Assembly (NCBI RefSeq): GCF_017313275.1 | Contig: NZ_JAFLNM010000002.1 | Span: 186,001 to 250,000 of the forward strand | Reading direction: 5' to 3' | DNA: 64,000 nucleotides | From: Flagellimonas profundi | GTDB lineage: Bacteria; Bacteroidota; Bacteroidia; Flavobacteriales; Flavobacteriaceae | Part shown: positions 61,920 to 64,000 of the stretch, piece by piece | Layout: each line of letters opens with the position of its first letter | Position numbering within the stretch: the first letter of the stretch is position 1 | The notes under the pieces: model-generated | The model's database searches: none | What the model was told of the DNA's origin: nothing | What the model saw: only the letters and a program-made list of their open reading frames with translations | Translations under genes and position numbers: made by a program

Positions 61920-64000
61920 ATGAAAAACATAAGTCTGTTGGCTGCTTTGGTTTTGTTTGCAGCCTGCCAGGAAAACACTAAAAAAAGAGAGCCCATTACC
62001 GTGAACTACCCCACTACCAAAAAAGTTGACACCGTAGATAATTATTTTGGAACAGAGGTCCCGGACCCCTATCGTTGGTTGGAGGACGACCGAAGCGAGG
62101 AGACCGAAGCATGGGTAAAAGAGCAAAATGCGGTCACTTTTGGTTATTTGGACAAGATTCCTTTTCGCGAGGACCTAAAAAACCGATTGGAAAAACTCTG
62201 GAACTACGAAAAAGTGGGTTCCCCTTTTAAAGAAGGAGACTACACATATTATTATAAAAACAACGGCTTACAAAACCAGTATGTGGTGTACCGTGAAAAA
62301 GAGGGTGGCGAAGAAGAGGTCTTTTTGGACCCCAACACCTTCTCTGAAGATGGCACCACATCCCTAATGGGCCTCAGCTTTACCAAAGACGGCTCCAAAG
62401 CTGCCTATCTTATTTCCGAAGGTGGAAGCGATTGGCGCAAGGGCATTGTCATCGATGCAGCATCCAAAGAGATTGTAGAAGACACCTTGGTGGACATCAA
62501 GTTCAGTGGCATCTCTTGGAAGGGGAACGATGGTTTCTTTTACTCCAGCTACGACAAGCCAGAAGGAAGCGAACTTTCCGCAAAAACAGATCAGCACAAA
62601 CTATACTATCATAAATTGGGAACGCCACAGGCGGAGGACAAAATCATTTTTGGGGGCACACCCGAGGAAAAGCACCGCTACGTAGGAGGTTCTGTTTCCG
62701 AAGACCAGAAGTATCTTTTTATTTCGGCATCAGTTTCCACATCGGGCAACAAATTGTTTATGATGGACCTTTCCCAGGATAATCCTGAGCTGGTCACCAT
62801 TTTGGACGACACCGATTCTGACACCTACGTTATCGACAACGAAGGTTCCACACTGTACTTGGTCACCAACCGTGAGGCGCCCAACAAGAAAGTTGTGGTC
62901 GTGGATGCGGCCAACCCAACCCCCGACAATTGGAAAGACCTTATCCCAGAGACCGAGAATGTATTGACCGCAGGAACAGGTGGAGGTTATTTCTTTACTG
63001 AATACATGGTGGATGCCATTTCCAAAGTACTCCAATACAATTACGAAGGGAACTTGGTCCGTGAAGTGGAACTGCCTGGTGTAGGAAGCGCAGGAGGTTT
63101 TGGCGGTAAAAAAGAGGACAAGGAATTTTATTTTTCCTTTACCAATTACAACACACCCGGTTCGTTGTACAAATATAATGTGGAGACTGGCGAGTACGAG
63201 CAATATTGGAAGCCTCAAATTGATTTTAATCCTGATGATTACGAATCAGAACAGGTATTCTACAATTCAAAAGACGGCACAAAGGTGCCAATGATCATCA
63301 CCTACAAAAAAGGAACTGAACTCAACGGGAAAAACCCGACCATTCTTTATGGATATGGAGGGTTCAATATCAGTCTAACGCCCTCTTTCAGCATCGTTAA
63401 TGCCGTGTGGATGGAGCAAGGTGGTATCTATGCCGTTCCCAACCTTAGAGGAGGTGGGGAATACGGTAAAAAATGGCATCTTGCCGGCACCAAGCTTCAA
63501 AAACAAAACGTATTTGATGACTTTATTGCTGCTGCCGAATACCTGATCGACAACAACTACACCTCCAAAGAATATCTCGCCATCCGTGGTGGTTCCAACG
63601 GAGGTTTGTTGGTGGGTGCCACCATGACCCAGCGTCCGGACTTGATGCAAGTAGCCTTGCCGGCCGTGGGCGTAATGGACATGCTCCGCTACCACACATT
63701 TACTGCGGGAGCAGGTTGGGCCTACGATTATGGAACTTCCGAAGATAGTGAGGAAATGTTCGAATACATCAAAGGGTACTCACCAGTGCATAACGTTACG
63801 GAGGGCACGGCATATCCGGCCACATTGGTTACCACAGGAGACCATGACGATCGTGTGGTGCCCGCACACAGTTTTAAGTTTGCCGCGGAACTGCAGGAGA
63901 AACAGGCCGGGGAACAGCCTACCTTGATTCGAATCGAGACCAACGCAGGCCACGGGGCAGGTACACCAGTGAGCAAAACCATTGAGCAATACGCCGATAT
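61920..64000 (+). CDS. Prolyl oligopeptidase (S9A), lipoprotein, 3'-truncated by window edge
   Basis: At least 693 codons without a stop before the end of the window. The signal [16 protein letters not shown] gives lipid-modified Cys16. N-terminal region [20 protein letters not shown] is typical of S9A; a beta-propeller follows, then the hydrolase domain with YGYGGFNI, Ser near 559 in [11 protein letters not shown], Asp near 642 in [14 protein letters not shown], and His near 677 in NAGHGAG. It cuts peptides after proline in the periplasm. The missing part should be only about 20-30 residues. Confidence 0.94.
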   Translation, partial: MKNISLLAALVLFAACQENTKKREPITVNYPTTKKVDTVDNYFGTEVPDPYRWLEDDRSEETEAWVKEQNAVTFGYLDKIPFREDLKNRLEKLWNYEKVGSPFKEGDYTYYYKNNGLQNQYVVYREKEGGEEEVFLDPNTFSEDGTTSLMGLSFTKDGSKAAYLISEGGSDWRKGIVIDAASKEIVEDTLVDIKFSGISWKGNDGFFYSSYDKPEGSELSAKTDQHKLYYHKLGTPQAEDKIIFGGTPEEKHRYVGGSVSEDQKYLFISASVSTSGNKLFMMDLSQDNPELVTILDDTDSDTYVIDNEGSTLYLVTNREAPNKKVVVVDAANPTPDNWKDLIPETENVLTAGTGGGYFFTEYMVDAISKVLQYNYEGNLVREVELPGVGSAGGFGGKKEDKEFYFSFTNYNTPGSLYKYNVETGEYEQYWKPQIDFNPDDYESEQVFYNSKDGTKVPMIITYKKGTELNGKNPTILYGYGGFNISLTPSFSIVNAVWMEQGGIYAVPNLRGGGEYGKKWHLAGTKLQKQNVFDDFIAAAEYLIDNNYTSKEYLAIRGGSNGGLLVGATMTQRPDLMQVALPAVGVMDMLRYHTFTAGAGWAYDYGTSEDSEEMFEYIKGYSPVHNVTEGTAYPATLVTTGDHDDRVVPAHSFKFAAELQEKQAGEQPTLIRIETNAGHGAGTPVSKTIEQYAD

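Overview
The window looks like a contiguous chromosomal segment of a marine-type Flavobacteriaceae (Bacteroidota), close in flavour to Muricauda/Allomuricauda relatives. This is inferred from family content (GLPGLI protein, IPExxxVDY-type protein, OmpA with thrombospondin-3 repeats, YhhN proteins, AddAB-like helicase/nuclease, small GIY-YIG proteins beside a tRNA) and from Bacteroidota-type promoters of the form TTG-N19-TAnnTTTG before several genes. Both ends cut genes: an efflux adaptor at the left and a prolyl oligopeptidase at the right.

Layout. 1-6.2 kb: tripartite RND efflux operon closed by its own TetR gene. 6.3-10.0 kb: Tat-exported aminotransferase, AEC-type permease and an exported M20 amidohydrolase. 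10.0-18.0 kb: YhhN, CYTH, dinB, M16 protease, TetR, pyk with an IPExxxVDY-type gene. 18.0-22.8 kb: rnc-fabF-acpP (minus), purN-rnhA and a PfkB kinase. 22.8-28.3 kb: an amidophosphoribosyltransferase paralogue, an accessory lipoprotein pair embedded among repeated small-RNA-like units, and Mn-SOD. 28.4-37.7 kb: AddA-like, kbl, OmpA, AddB-like and an SDR. 37.9-43.4 kb: accessory zone of A+T-rich orphans, an MNT-HEPN fusion, a cassette-like inverted repeat, and a tRNA-Ala followed by degenerate tRNA copies, terminators and two small GIY-YIG genes. 43.4-58.2 kb: mostly housekeeping genes (Usp, GNAT, MATE, crotonase, toxin-antitoxin pair, LpxH-like, MFS, recJ, OsmC, AhpD-like, rsmI, tdk, alr, mscL, asd). 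58.2-64 kb: secreted or lipoprotein genes (GLPGLI, subtilase, orphans, prolyl oligopeptidase).

The two most unusual things are (1) three short units at 24.8-27.6 kb, each with a -7-like box, an almost invariant 39-nt segment and a terminator whose stem sequence differs between copies while staying paired, with a decayed fourth copy; this looks like a small-RNA family; and (2) a minus-strand array at 42.4-43.4 kb in which a functional-looking tRNA-Ala(GGC) is followed by tRNA 3'-half copies with a rewritten but still paired anticodon arm, each with a terminator and two of them with a GIY-YIG ORF, one ORF borrowing its stop codon from the tRNA-like sequence.

Coordinates of short motifs were counted by hand and may be off by one or two bases. 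Family assignments are by recognition of motifs, with no database search run.
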